From assembly GCF_018399035.1 (NCBI RefSeq), contig NZ_CP073760.1, positions 3,786,001 through 3,850,000 of the forward strand: a stretch of DNA of 64,000 nt. Reading direction: 5' to 3'. Within the stretch, counting starts at the first letter, position 1; each line of letters opens with the position of its first letter. Both the position numbers and the translations under genes were made by a program. The notes beneath the pieces are model-generated. The model did not search any database and had not been told where the DNA came from. It saw only the letters and a list, made by a program, of their open reading frames with translations. The DNA comes from Thiocapsa sp. GTDB taxonomy: Bacteria; Pseudomonadota; Gammaproteobacteria; Chromatiales; Chromatiaceae. Of the stretch, positions 51,329 to 59,684 are shown piece by piece.

Positions 51329-53697
51329 CTCGATTCAATCGATGACCGCGATTGCCTCATGGCGTCGATCTCTTCCCTGAGTCCATCCCGACGCAGCAGC
51401 CCGTAGGCCATCCCGACCTGAGCATAATCGGCGATCGTGGGCTCCGACATCGGAGGCAAACCACGCGCATCGGTATAGCGGCGCAGGACCGGATAAAGCG
51501 CCCTGAAGCCCTCCGCATCCCCGGGCAGATCCGATGTCAAGCGTCCGGCAGGCACATAGGCAAGATTGACCTCGGTCATCTCTCGCCACAGGGCGGGCAA
51601 GTGAAAATGAGGACCGAGGAGTGGGATACCCGCAAGTGGCTCGGCTCCCGAGAGCCCGCCCTTGGTCAGCCTGGACAGGGGGTATCGGGGCGACCTTGCG
51701 CCGAATCCGGTGAGATAACAAATGGATTGAGGGTTGGCCCCGAGCTGTGGGTGAGGACTTTGCCAGGCCCAGTCGAGATAGCGGGTCTGTCCCGTGAGTC
51801 GATAGGCCTGAAGCAGCGGCAAGGTCGCGCGCGTGGAAACGGCAAAGGAACCCCAACCCGCCAGGCCGATGGCCTGGTGGGTTGGTGCACGAAAGGGGTG
51901 CTCGGTCGCCTTGCGCACCCGCCAGTCCGCCGCCGCCACGAGCTTGGCGTGGGCCTCTGCAGCCCAGCGCGCATCCTGCTCCCCGTCATCGGCAAGGAGG
52001 TAGGACCAAAGCCCTGCCAACGCGAAGTCCTTGAAGCTGACCCCTGCGGTGGGATCGATCTCGAGCTTCGACAGAATCTCCTCGAAGGCAACACGATAGG
52101 ACGGCTCGCCGGTGGTTCGATACAACTCGGCTGCGGCCCAGAGTCGATTGTCCTGAGCCGAGATGTCGGCGTAATCACCGGCGCGGACATCTATGGGATT
52201 CTTGTAGCGCTGCCCCTCGGCGGGCCAATCAGGATGGGTCAACAGGAAGTTCCAGGCTCGGCGCGCTGCGGACAATGCCATGGCGGCACGCTCCGGACGG
52301 TAGGGATGGATCAGGCGCGCGTGCAGTGCGCAGACCGCGGCAAAGGCCGCCGTGGCGTGAGTTGTTTTCTCGGAGAGCAGACGCGGGACAGGAATGGCAT
52401 GGGACGGGCCATCGTCCCAGGTGCGACTGGCCACACGGAACCAGACCCCGCCATCCGCCGGATCCTGCATCCCGAGCAGCCAGTCAAGACCCCACTCCAA
52501 CTCATCCAGGACATCCGGGATGCCGTTTCCAGACTCCGGGATGTTCAGGTCGCCATCGCCGAAACGTTCCGGAGCCAGGTCAAGTGCGGCCCCGATCAGA
52601 TACCAGACCGGGGCGGCATTGGGCACGTATTGACCATAGTCGCCGGCATCAAACCAGCCGCGCCGGATCGGATGGCGGGCCGTCGGGCCGGTATCCGTAT
52701 CACTGTCGGCACTCAAGGGAGAGCTCGCCACCGCGGCGTGAAAGGCGGCGTCCATGGCGGGAGGAACACCGCCCAAGGGCCGCTCGTAACCCGATTCGGC
52801 CCAAGGCCCGATCACGGGTGTCGAATTGCGGCTGTGATAGAAAAGGCGCATCACCGCACGATACGGCGCGTCGTAAATCTTCGTGTCGATGACAAAAGGA
52901 TCCGACAGGCCGAGCCCGGCGACCCGCAGCCGATAACGCCCGGGGCGATCCAGTGCACTGAAGTCGGCCTCATGGACATCATGGCCGCTCCAGAGATCGG
53001 CGGGCGCACTCAAGCGCGCCTGACCACTGAACACCGGCTGACCCGTGTCGATCTCGATGACCTCGAACGCCGGATCATCCAGAGGCAGTGGGCCGGCGCT
53101 TCCCAGCCAATTGCCGAGGTAGGCCACCTTCGCAGACCCCGGGACGTAACCGATCTGATCGACCTGGATCGAGCCTGTGACACGCTCGGGCTCGTAGCCA
53201 ACCGGGATGGCCCGGCAGGGCGCTCGTGCGTCGGCGGCGGGCTCCAGGGCAGCACAGGCATCCAGACGATACACCAGACCGGGACGCAGCCGAGCGGGGA
53301 ACAAGAGATGCAGGCGTGTCTCCAACAAGGGCTGTTTCGCCGTATCGAAGCCGATGACCTGACGGTCTGTACCAACCCGGGTTGCGCTCAAACCCTCGCG
53401 GTAGATGGGATCCTCATCGCCGACGAGCCGATAGGCCGCCGGATCGCGAATGGCATCGGGAAGATCCAGCGTCTCGAACCCCAGGGTGAGCGCGCGTGCC
53501 GAGCGTGTTTCCAGATACCGAGCCTGTCCAACGGCAAGTGGCCGAACTTGACGTCCGGACGGCGCTGTGAAAGGCGATGTGATGCCACGCTCGAGCACCC
53601 TCTCGGTCGGCCCGGCGAGGCTCGACCGAGCCGTCGGCCCAATGGCGAGCAGACCCGTCAGGATCAAGATGGTCACGCTCTGCAGGCGCCGGTTCAT
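51325..53697 (-). CDS. Secreted glycoside hydrolase family 9 (endoglucanase-like)
   Basis: Probable beta-1,4-glucan-cleaving enzyme, 790 residues. A signal peptide (about 1-30) is followed by an N-terminal Ig-like CelD_N region (to about 330) and an (alpha/alpha)6 GH9 catalytic domain. The catalytic aspartates lie in RRGWFDAGDYGQYVPN, and a candidate acid Glu is in MTEVNLAYVP near the C-terminus. It starts one base after the acyltransferase stop. Within an exopolysaccharide locus it more likely trims or releases the cell's own glucan than digests plant cellulose; substrate unproven. Confidence 0.88.
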   Translation of the reverse strand: MNRRLQSVTILILTGLLAIGPTARSSLAGPTERVLERGITSPFTAPSGRQVRPLAVGQARYLETRSARALTLGFETLDLPDAIRDPAAYRLVGDEDPIYREGLSATRVGTDRQVIGFDTAKQPLLETRLHLLFPARLRPGLVYRLDACAALEPAADARAPCRAIPVGYEPERVTGSIQVDQIGYVPGSAKVAYLGNWLGSAGPLPLDDPAFEVIEIDTGQPVFSGQARLSAPADLWSGHDVHEADFSALDRPGRYRLRVAGLGLSDPFVIDTKIYDAPYRAVMRLFYHSRNSTPVIGPWAESGYERPLGGVPPAMDAAFHAAVASSPLSADSDTDTGPTARHPIRRGWFDAGDYGQYVPNAAPVWYLIGAALDLAPERFGDGDLNIPESGNGIPDVLDELEWGLDWLLGMQDPADGGVWFRVASRTWDDGPSHAIPVPRLLSEKTTHATAAFAAVCALHARLIHPYRPERAAMALSAARRAWNFLLTHPDWPAEGQRYKNPIDVRAGDYADISAQDNRLWAAAELYRTTGEPSYRVAFEEILSKLEIDPTAGVSFKDFALAGLWSYLLADDGEQDARWAAEAHAKLVAAADWRVRKATEHPFRAPTHQAIGLAGWGSFAVSTRATLPLLQAYRLTGQTRYLDWAWQSPHPQLGANPQSICYLTGFGARSPRYPLSRLTKGGLSGAEPLAGIPLLGPHFHLPALWREMTEVNLAYVPAGRLTSDLPGDAEGFRALYPVLRRYTDARGLPPMSEPTIADYAQVGMAYGLLRRDGLREEIDAMRQSRSSIESR

Positions 53698-53698
53698 G

Positions 53699-54760
53699 CT
53701 AAGCCCCGTTCGTCTCGACACAGTGGCGATGGTACCATGCCTCGACCGAAAGCCGGGCGGGGGCCTCCAACACACCACGCACCCGCAGACGCCCGAGCAC
53801 CCAAAGAATCAGCATGGGCAGCAGGATACTCACGAGAGATCCAATAAGAAGATAAACCCAAGCATCTTGCACCCCGAGCAACCGATCCAGAAGAATCCGG
53901 GCCCCGCTGCCTGCCAGGATGTGCATGAGATAGATCCCCATGGATGCGCCCCCCAGCGCCAGCATCCAGGACGCCGGGAAACGGGCAAGCCACATGGACA
54001 GAGTCGCCACGGCCAGGATCGACACAACCGCTACCAGCAGGGATGCGATGCCCTTGTCCTCGAACAGGAGTCCAAGCTCGATATGGAAGATAAACTGCGC
54101 GACCACGAATCCGATGATCCCTGCGATCGCCCATCGCCCGGCGTGCGCGGCCAGTTGATCCTTCACCGTCGAAAACCAGATCCCCAAGGCAAAGAACACA
54201 AGGTTCTTGACCACATAGTCCGAATGAAAGGCCGATGGGATAGCAGCCTGAAAAACATAGGCAAGCACCGCAAGCGTCAAGACACCGAGAAGGACGGCCT
54301 GGCGCTCGCTCCGGTAAATCAGGATAGCGGCCACGACCACCAGAAACAGTGCGTAAAGGAACCAGAACTGTGCTCGTGGATCCCAAAGCGACAGGACCTC
54401 CGTGAGAGTGACGTTGCCGCTGGTGTAATGGGCGAGTCCCACCTCGACCAGCCCCTGAATTAGGGACCACAGGATATAGGGATAGAGGATGGTGTCGACC
54501 TTGTTGGCCGCGAGTGTCATCCGCCCGCGTCGGCGCAGCGAGTGAAAAAAGAACAGGCCGGATAGAAAGAAGAACAGGGGCATGTGGAAGCTGTAGATGA
54601 TGCTGTCGACCAGTTGATACAGCGGCACGTCCATCGGGATACCGGCATTGAAGACGCCACGCGCTACATGACCGTAAACGACGAGAACAATACCGATGGC
54701 CTTCGCATAGTCGACCCAGGCATCACGTCCGGAGGAGTAAACCTTCTTTTGCCGTGTCAT
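53699..54760 (-). CDS. Acyltransferase family 3 membrane protein
   Basis: 353 residues with about ten membrane helices. The opening DYAKAIGIVLVVYGHVARGV carries the conserved histidine of the family, and IIYSFHMPLFFFLSGLFFF is its second hallmark. It probably adds acetyl or similar groups to sugars of the exopolysaccharide. The ATG at 54760 lies four bases past the neighbouring gene's end; an in-frame ATG upstream would overlap that gene by 41 bases. Confidence 0.88.
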   Translation of the reverse strand: MTRQKKVYSSGRDAWVDYAKAIGIVLVVYGHVARGVFNAGIPMDVPLYQLVDSIIYSFHMPLFFFLSGLFFFHSLRRRGRMTLAANKVDTILYPYILWSLIQGLVEVGLAHYTSGNVTLTEVLSLWDPRAQFWFLYALFLVVVAAILIYRSERQAVLLGVLTLAVLAYVFQAAIPSAFHSDYVVKNLVFFALGIWFSTVKDQLAAHAGRWAIAGIIGFVVAQFIFHIELGLLFEDKGIASLLVAVVSILAVATLSMWLARFPASWMLALGGASMGIYLMHILAGSGARILLDRLLGVQDAWVYLLIGSLVSILLPMLILWVLGRLRVRGVLEAPARLSVEAWYHRHCVETNGA

Positions 54761-54764
54761 GTGC

Positions 54765-55865
54765 TCAACCCACCCTTGGTGTTGACGTCGCTGGCCAGAC
54801 GACACCCTTGAGGGCGTGTGTCATGGAGGCGTAGTACAGGGAGAAGACCAACCCCAGAACCCATTGGGTCAGGACCAGCGGCGCCCCGGCGGGCAACACC
54901 AATGGGGCGATGAGAATCAACGCCAAAAGCACCAGCCAAGCTGGAAAGCCCGCCATGAGGCGCGGGACGCGTAGCGCCCCGAACAGCCGCGGCAAAAGCC
55001 ACATCAACAGGATCGATGCAACCCCGACCAGTGGCCACACCCAATAAGTTCCCCAGATCCCCTGGGTGTACTGTCGTATCACCCAGATCACGCCGATATG
55101 CACATAGAGAAAGAGCAGCGAGAAGGCGCCCAGCCAGAGCAGCCAGGGAAAGGCCCGCGTGACGAGAGCCCCCGGTAGGCAGCGGGCGACATAGAAAGCC
55201 ATCGAAGTCAGCAGCAGCGAAAATAGGAAATAACCCGTGGTCATGTCCCAGCGATTGTCGATCCCGAGCGGAAGCCCCAGAGCCCAGCCGAGACCCAGCC
55301 CGAATAAGGCGGCCAAAGCGACGACAAGATTATATCGATTCGGCGTCAGATAGCAGAACATGCCGAGAAAAAAGGGAAAGAGCCAAGGGATAATCACGAA
55401 GTTTCCAGGCTCCAGGACGACGTTGACCAGATAACCCATCCACCAGGTCTCGCGCGGCAGGACATCCGTGGCGAGCTTGAGCGCGAAGAGCAGGATCGCG
55501 GCGGCCAGATAAAACCAGGGTCCGGGATTGAAAAACCGTTGCACCAGATAGAGCACCAACACTCCCACGGCGATGATTTGCAGGATATCCATCTCGAAGG
55601 CGATCCAGAAATTGCCTGCGACTATGGCCGCGAAGCTCAAGCCCAGCAAAAAGATCATGGCGTAGGTCAGGACGACCCCGGCCACCGGATACTTGCGTGC
55701 CTGGAAATGGGCAGTGATCCCCGAGACGGCAAAAAAAAGAATGGGGGCAAAACTCCCCAAGAAGGTGAGCACCTTGGACGGCAGGTCGATCTGCAGTTGC
55801 GTATGCGCGAAGAGCATCAGAATACACGCGACGCCTTTGAGCAAGTCGAGTGACAGATCTCGCAT
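54765..55865 (-). CDS. Acyltransferase-like integral membrane protein
   Basis: 366 residues with about ten helices. It begins MRDLSLDLLKGVACILMLFA followed by HTQ, similar to family 3 acyltransferases and the heparan-glucosaminide acetyltransferase (DUF1624) group. The histidine after the first helix is in place, and GSFAPILFFAVSGITAHF follows. GGGAG lies about 12 bases before the ATG. With the neighbouring acyltransferase it probably decorates the polysaccharide. Confidence 0.8.
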   Translation of the reverse strand: MRDLSLDLLKGVACILMLFAHTQLQIDLPSKVLTFLGSFAPILFFAVSGITAHFQARKYPVAGVVLTYAMIFLLGLSFAAIVAGNFWIAFEMDILQIIAVGVLVLYLVQRFFNPGPWFYLAAAILLFALKLATDVLPRETWWMGYLVNVVLEPGNFVIIPWLFPFFLGMFCYLTPNRYNLVVALAALFGLGLGWALGLPLGIDNRWDMTTGYFLFSLLLTSMAFYVARCLPGALVTRAFPWLLWLGAFSLLFLYVHIGVIWVIRQYTQGIWGTYWVWPLVGVASILLMWLLPRLFGALRVPRLMAGFPAWLVLLALILIAPLVLPAGAPLVLTQWVLGLVFSLYYASMTHALKGVVWPATSTPRVG

Positions 55866-55905
55866 TGATGTCTTCTCCCTAATGATTTGAGCAGTTCATG
55901 CCCAC

Positions 55906-57504
55906 TCAGCGCCGACGCATCGGCCGGGCCGGTTGCTTGGGTGGATGGGATAATGTCGGCTTGGGCTGATTGCTGCGCCGGGTCATCATCAGATACCAGA
56001 GCATGAGACGATTCTTTTTATCCTGTTGCTGCTGGATTCGCTCACGCTCGACGCGATCCAAAGAGGTCAGGAATCCAGCAAGCATAAAATAGGCTACGGT
56101 GATCTGGATGATCCTAAAATTCCACTCGAGTGTGCCCACAAGCCAATTGATGGCGAAGCCCGTGAGGATCCCGATGGCGAAGACACGTTCAAGACTGTCG
56201 CGGCGTTTGAAGATAAAGCGCACGGCAATCCACATGAAGGTGCCAGTCAACAGGGTATAAAGGGTCACCCCGATCACGCCCATCTCCGCATAATGGAGCC
56301 AAAAAATGTGATGAGCGATGCCGCGATCCAGCGGAGAGAGATGCTCGCCATAGTGCATGAAATTGATTGCATAGGAATAGTTATTGATACCCACGCCAAA
56401 GAAATAATCATGCCCCATCTCGGCCGAGGCAATATTGGCGTCATGGCGTGACTCTCCGGACTCTTTGGGTGCTGTCTCAAACCGCTCGATGATGGGCGGC
56501 AGGATTACGGCCAAGGCTGGAATCGACAGCAGGATCATGATTCCAATCGCCGCGAATTTCTTCTTGATCTTGCTTGGTCCTTGTTTCAGAAAGAAGGCCA
56601 TGACCATGATCATCATGAACCCCATCACCATGGTAGCCATCCCGCCTCGCGACAGCGTAGCGACACTGGTGAGAGCACCGGCGCCCAAGGCCGCCCAATA
56701 GATCAGGGTACGTTTATCGAAAAGCTTGTCACTGTCCTGCATAAGCACGGCGAAGATGACGAAGTTCATCATATTCTGGAAGGTCACGAGTCCATTCTGA
56801 TGCGGGAAAGAGCCGCGCGGCGGAAAGACGCCTCGCGTATACTTATCCATAAGGACCTGAGTAAAGCTATAGAAGGTTAGGCCCACGACACACCATATAA
56901 TAAAGCGCAGATCGTCCTCGTTGCGAATAAAGTTATAGGCAACCCAGAAGGTTGCATAGGCACGCATGAGCTTGGTGACGCCAAAAAAGGCAAATTGCGG
57001 AACCACGGCGGTCGCGATGGTCAATGCCGAGTAACCGAGATAGAGTGCCATCCAGATTTCGTTGGGGTTGCGGGTGTAAATTTGACGTTTGCGCCAGCGT
57101 GGCGCTTTGATCATCGCCACGATCAGGGTGATGGTTAGCCAATCCGTGACGCCGAACTCCACGCCCCGAATATCTCCTCGATAGGGCGTATAGCTAAAAA
57201 AGGTGACATCGACTGGATTAATAGCCATGAAGAGGATCCCGGCCATGCAGACCCGGTCCATCCAGGGGTACTTGATCGCGGCGGGAATGGCCACGGCGAG
57301 GAAACCGATCGTCATGCCGACGAAAAGCAGCTGCTTGGCACTAATCGGCTCGGACCACAGCTCGGGCGGCAGCGTCAACTGAAGCTTCCTGTCGGTCTCG
57401 GAAAGACGTTCGGCCAGGCTCGGTTCGCCGTCGATTGGGCCGGCGCGGGCCAATGGATGATAGCACTCGATCTTACGCCCGCGCGCGGGACGTCTCAAGC
57501 GCAC
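55906..57504 (-). CDS. O-antigen ligase/polymerase-like (Wzy/WaaL family) membrane protein
   Basis: Polysaccharide polymerase or ligase of the inner membrane, up to 532 residues, with about ten helices. SRGGMATMVMGFMMIM and the periplasmic loop with HHIFWLHYAEMGVIG match the Wzy_C domain, including its conserved histidine. The GTG at 57504 is the longest start; no convincing ribosome site is seen, so the true start may be internal. The basic, Pro-rich C-terminus (SHPPKQPARPMRRR) is unusual. Transcribed divergently from the gene at 57586. Confidence 0.85.
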   Translation of the reverse strand: MRLRRPARGRKIECYHPLARAGPIDGEPSLAERLSETDRKLQLTLPPELWSEPISAKQLLFVGMTIGFLAVAIPAAIKYPWMDRVCMAGILFMAINPVDVTFFSYTPYRGDIRGVEFGVTDWLTITLIVAMIKAPRWRKRQIYTRNPNEIWMALYLGYSALTIATAVVPQFAFFGVTKLMRAYATFWVAYNFIRNEDDLRFIIWCVVGLTFYSFTQVLMDKYTRGVFPPRGSFPHQNGLVTFQNMMNFVIFAVLMQDSDKLFDKRTLIYWAALGAGALTSVATLSRGGMATMVMGFMMIMVMAFFLKQGPSKIKKKFAAIGIMILLSIPALAVILPPIIERFETAPKESGESRHDANIASAEMGHDYFFGVGINNYSYAINFMHYGEHLSPLDRGIAHHIFWLHYAEMGVIGVTLYTLLTGTFMWIAVRFIFKRRDSLERVFAIGILTGFAINWLVGTLEWNFRIIQITVAYFMLAGFLTSLDRVERERIQQQQDKKNRLMLWYLMMTRRSNQPKPTLSHPPKQPARPMRRR

Positions 57505-57585
57505 CGGTGATGAGACTTCGCGCCGCTATTGAAAGCCCATGACACGGCGCGTAACATCGATCACCATCTACAGGAGGTGACTATC

Positions 57586-58581
57586 ATGATTGCGCGGACC
57601 GCGAGGCTCCTCAAGCGTCTCGTTCAAGGCAATGCATTGCCGGCCTACATCATCTTTCGTAAGCCGATGGTGGTGATCAGTTATTTCGAGGACTTCGTCA
57701 ACCGTCGCGACGACATTCTCAACGCTCTCGGAGACCCCAAGCCTTTCCTGCTGTTTCAATTTGGCTGGCACCGCGAAACGCCGGCACGCGCAGAGGAGGC
57801 CGCCAGGGACGCCTCCCTCATCAGCCGCCAATGCCCCGGCGCCGAGCTGATCTTTCTGTGTAATTCCGAACGCGAGGTCGCGCTGGTCTCGGGTGTCGGC
57901 TTGCGCGCCGAGTTTTGTCACCAGAACGCCTTTCTCGACGAACAGCGTTATCACATCGTGAGTCGGCCGATCCGATACGACGCGATCTACCTCGCCCGCA
58001 TCACGCCGTTCAAACGCCATGCCTTGGCCGCGAAGATCACCTCACTGCGACTGATCGGCGACCACTCGGAACGAGAGGCCGCCTATTTCGCCGAGACGAG
58101 GCGCCTGCTCGCCCACGCGAGCTGGAAACGCAAGGTCTTCTCACGCTTTGTCTCCCGCACAATCGGCGAGGCGCATTGCGGGCTCTGTCTCTCGGCGGAG
58201 GAGGGCGCCATGTTCGTCAGCGCCGAATATCTTCTCTCGGGGCGGCCGCTGGTCTCGACTCGCAATCTCGGTGGTCGCGACGCCTTCTTCGAGCCGGATT
58301 ACGCCTTTCTCGCCCAGGATACCGCCGATTCGGTGCGCGATGGGGTGGATGCGATGAAGCACTGCGCGATCTCTCCCGCCGAGATCCGCCGGCGCACGAT
58401 TGAAAAGTTTCAACCCCATCGCGAACGGATGATCGCAATCCTGCAGGACATCTGCGACCGGTCCAAGGTGAAACGTGACGCGGCGGCGCAATGGCCTCGC
58501 TACTTCACCCACAAGTTCGGCCTGCGTTGTTTTAATGGACCGCGCGTGCGGCTGACCCGCATTCCCAAACACCGTGCCTAA
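57586..58581 (+). CDS. Glycosyltransferase-like protein of the exopolysaccharide locus
   Basis: 331 residues, probably cytoplasmic. A Rossmann-like C-terminal half resembles GT-B glycosyltransferases: AHCGLCLSAEEGAMFVSAEY and LLSGRPLVSTRNLGGRD match the donor-sugar binding E-x7-E region. The N-terminal half is not recognisable. The ribosome site CAGGAGGTGA is very strong. It is the only plus-strand gene in this part and is convergent with the export genes. Family level is likely, substrate unknown. Confidence 0.7.
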   Translation: MIARTARLLKRLVQGNALPAYIIFRKPMVVISYFEDFVNRRDDILNALGDPKPFLLFQFGWHRETPARAEEAARDASLISRQCPGAELIFLCNSEREVALVSGVGLRAEFCHQNAFLDEQRYHIVSRPIRYDAIYLARITPFKRHALAAKITSLRLIGDHSEREAAYFAETRRLLAHASWKRKVFSRFVSRTIGEAHCGLCLSAEEGAMFVSAEYLLSGRPLVSTRNLGGRDAFFEPDYAFLAQDTADSVRDGVDAMKHCAISPAEIRRRTIEKFQPHRERMIAILQDICDRSKVKRDAAAQWPRYFTHKFGLRCFNGPRVRLTRIPKHRA

Positions 58582-58601
58582 AGCGCCGTGCCGCATCCGG
58601 C

Positions 58602-59684
58602 CTATCGGTTTCCACTCACGGTCGTGCCGAGGATGATGCCGGTCTGGATGGCGGTCACGGTGGGTACGATCTTGTCGAGCATCCGCGACCAGGTCGTGAG
58701 TCCCGTGGGCGGAACATAGACCAGATCCCCGGGCTGAAGTTGGACATCCTGCTCCAGGCCAGCGATGACCTTGTTGAAGTCGGTCACGATAAGCGTCGGA
58801 TTGCTCAGTGAACCGCGCACGATGTGCACGCGGGAAAGGTCCGCATCCTGGGTGAAGCCTTCGGCCAGGGCCAGGGTCTTGGACATGGGCATATCGTCGC
58901 GGAAGGCAAAGAGCGCAGGGGTATTGACCTCCCCGATGATATAGACCTCCTTGGAGAGACCCGAGGGGATATTGATCGTGTCGCCGGACTGCAAGGCCAC
59001 ATCGAAGCGCAAATCGCCCTCGCGCAGCAAACGTACGAAGTCGACCGGCAACAGCTTGCCTTGGCGGATGATCATGGCGTGCGTGAGATCGGCCAATTCG
59101 ATGGAGCTCGCCCGATACTGGCCCTTGCTGAGGCCGCCCGCCTTCGCCACGCTGGCGGTCAGGCTGACGTCGGTCACAAGCGGATAGACCCCGGGTTTGA
59201 CCACCTCGCCGTAGATAACGTAAGACAGACTGTTGAAGGCGGTCACGATGACTGTGACCCGTGGAGTCAGCACGTACTCACGCAGCCGTTGCGTGATGTC
59301 GACGGTCAGCTCTTCGACGCTGCGGCCCTCGGCCTGAACATCGCCGACGAGCGGGAAGGAGATCATGCCGTCGGGGCGCACGGGCACACCGGACAGGGTG
59401 AGGTCCGACTCGTCGTAAACGCTGATGCTCAACACGTCGCCCTTGCCGAGACGCGGCACCAGGGTGGTCTCGGCAACGAGGCGTTGCAGCTCCGCGAGCT
59501 GCTCGTCGATGCTCTTGCGCTGCTCGATCTGCATTGGATATGGAGGCGCCGAACGGATTGCCGGCGCAGAGGGTTCGTTTTGGGCTGCGGATCCCGATCC
59601 ACGATACTCGCCGATGCAGCCCGTCGACAGGATGATCGACAGCGGAAGGAGTAAACACCAGGACTGACTCGGATTAGCTGACAT
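58602..59684 (-). CDS. Polysaccharide export outer-membrane lipoprotein (Wza-like)
   Basis: Outer-membrane export channel component, 360 residues. A lipoprotein signal has the lipobox LSTGC near residue 23, followed by a Poly_export domain (LGKGDVLSISVYDESDLTL) and SLBB-type domains (YVIYGEVVKPGVYPL, VYIIGEVNTPALFAF). The start at 59684 overlaps the stop of the Wzc-like gene by 11 bases, so the two are coupled. Works with the Wzc-like protein and the polymerase to move the polymer out. Confidence 0.92.
   Translation of the reverse strand: MSANPSQSWCLLLPLSIILSTGCIGEYRGSGSAAQNEPSAPAIRSAPPYPMQIEQRKSIDEQLAELQRLVAETTLVPRLGKGDVLSISVYDESDLTLSGVPVRPDGMISFPLVGDVQAEGRSVEELTVDITQRLREYVLTPRVTVIVTAFNSLSYVIYGEVVKPGVYPLVTDVSLTASVAKAGGLSKGQYRASSIELADLTHAMIIRQGKLLPVDFVRLLREGDLRFDVALQSGDTINIPSGLSKEVYIIGEVNTPALFAFRDDMPMSKTLALAEGFTQDADLSRVHIVRGSLSNPTLIVTDFNKVIAGLEQDVQLQPGDLVYVPPTGLTTWSRMLDKIVPTVTAIQTGIILGTTVSGNR

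Noticed and set aside
51352-53847. An 831-codon plus-strand frame opposite the GH9 gene
   Set aside because: Low-complexity Arg/Gly/Gln composition, no motifs, and the opposite strand encodes a clear GH9 enzyme with signal peptide.
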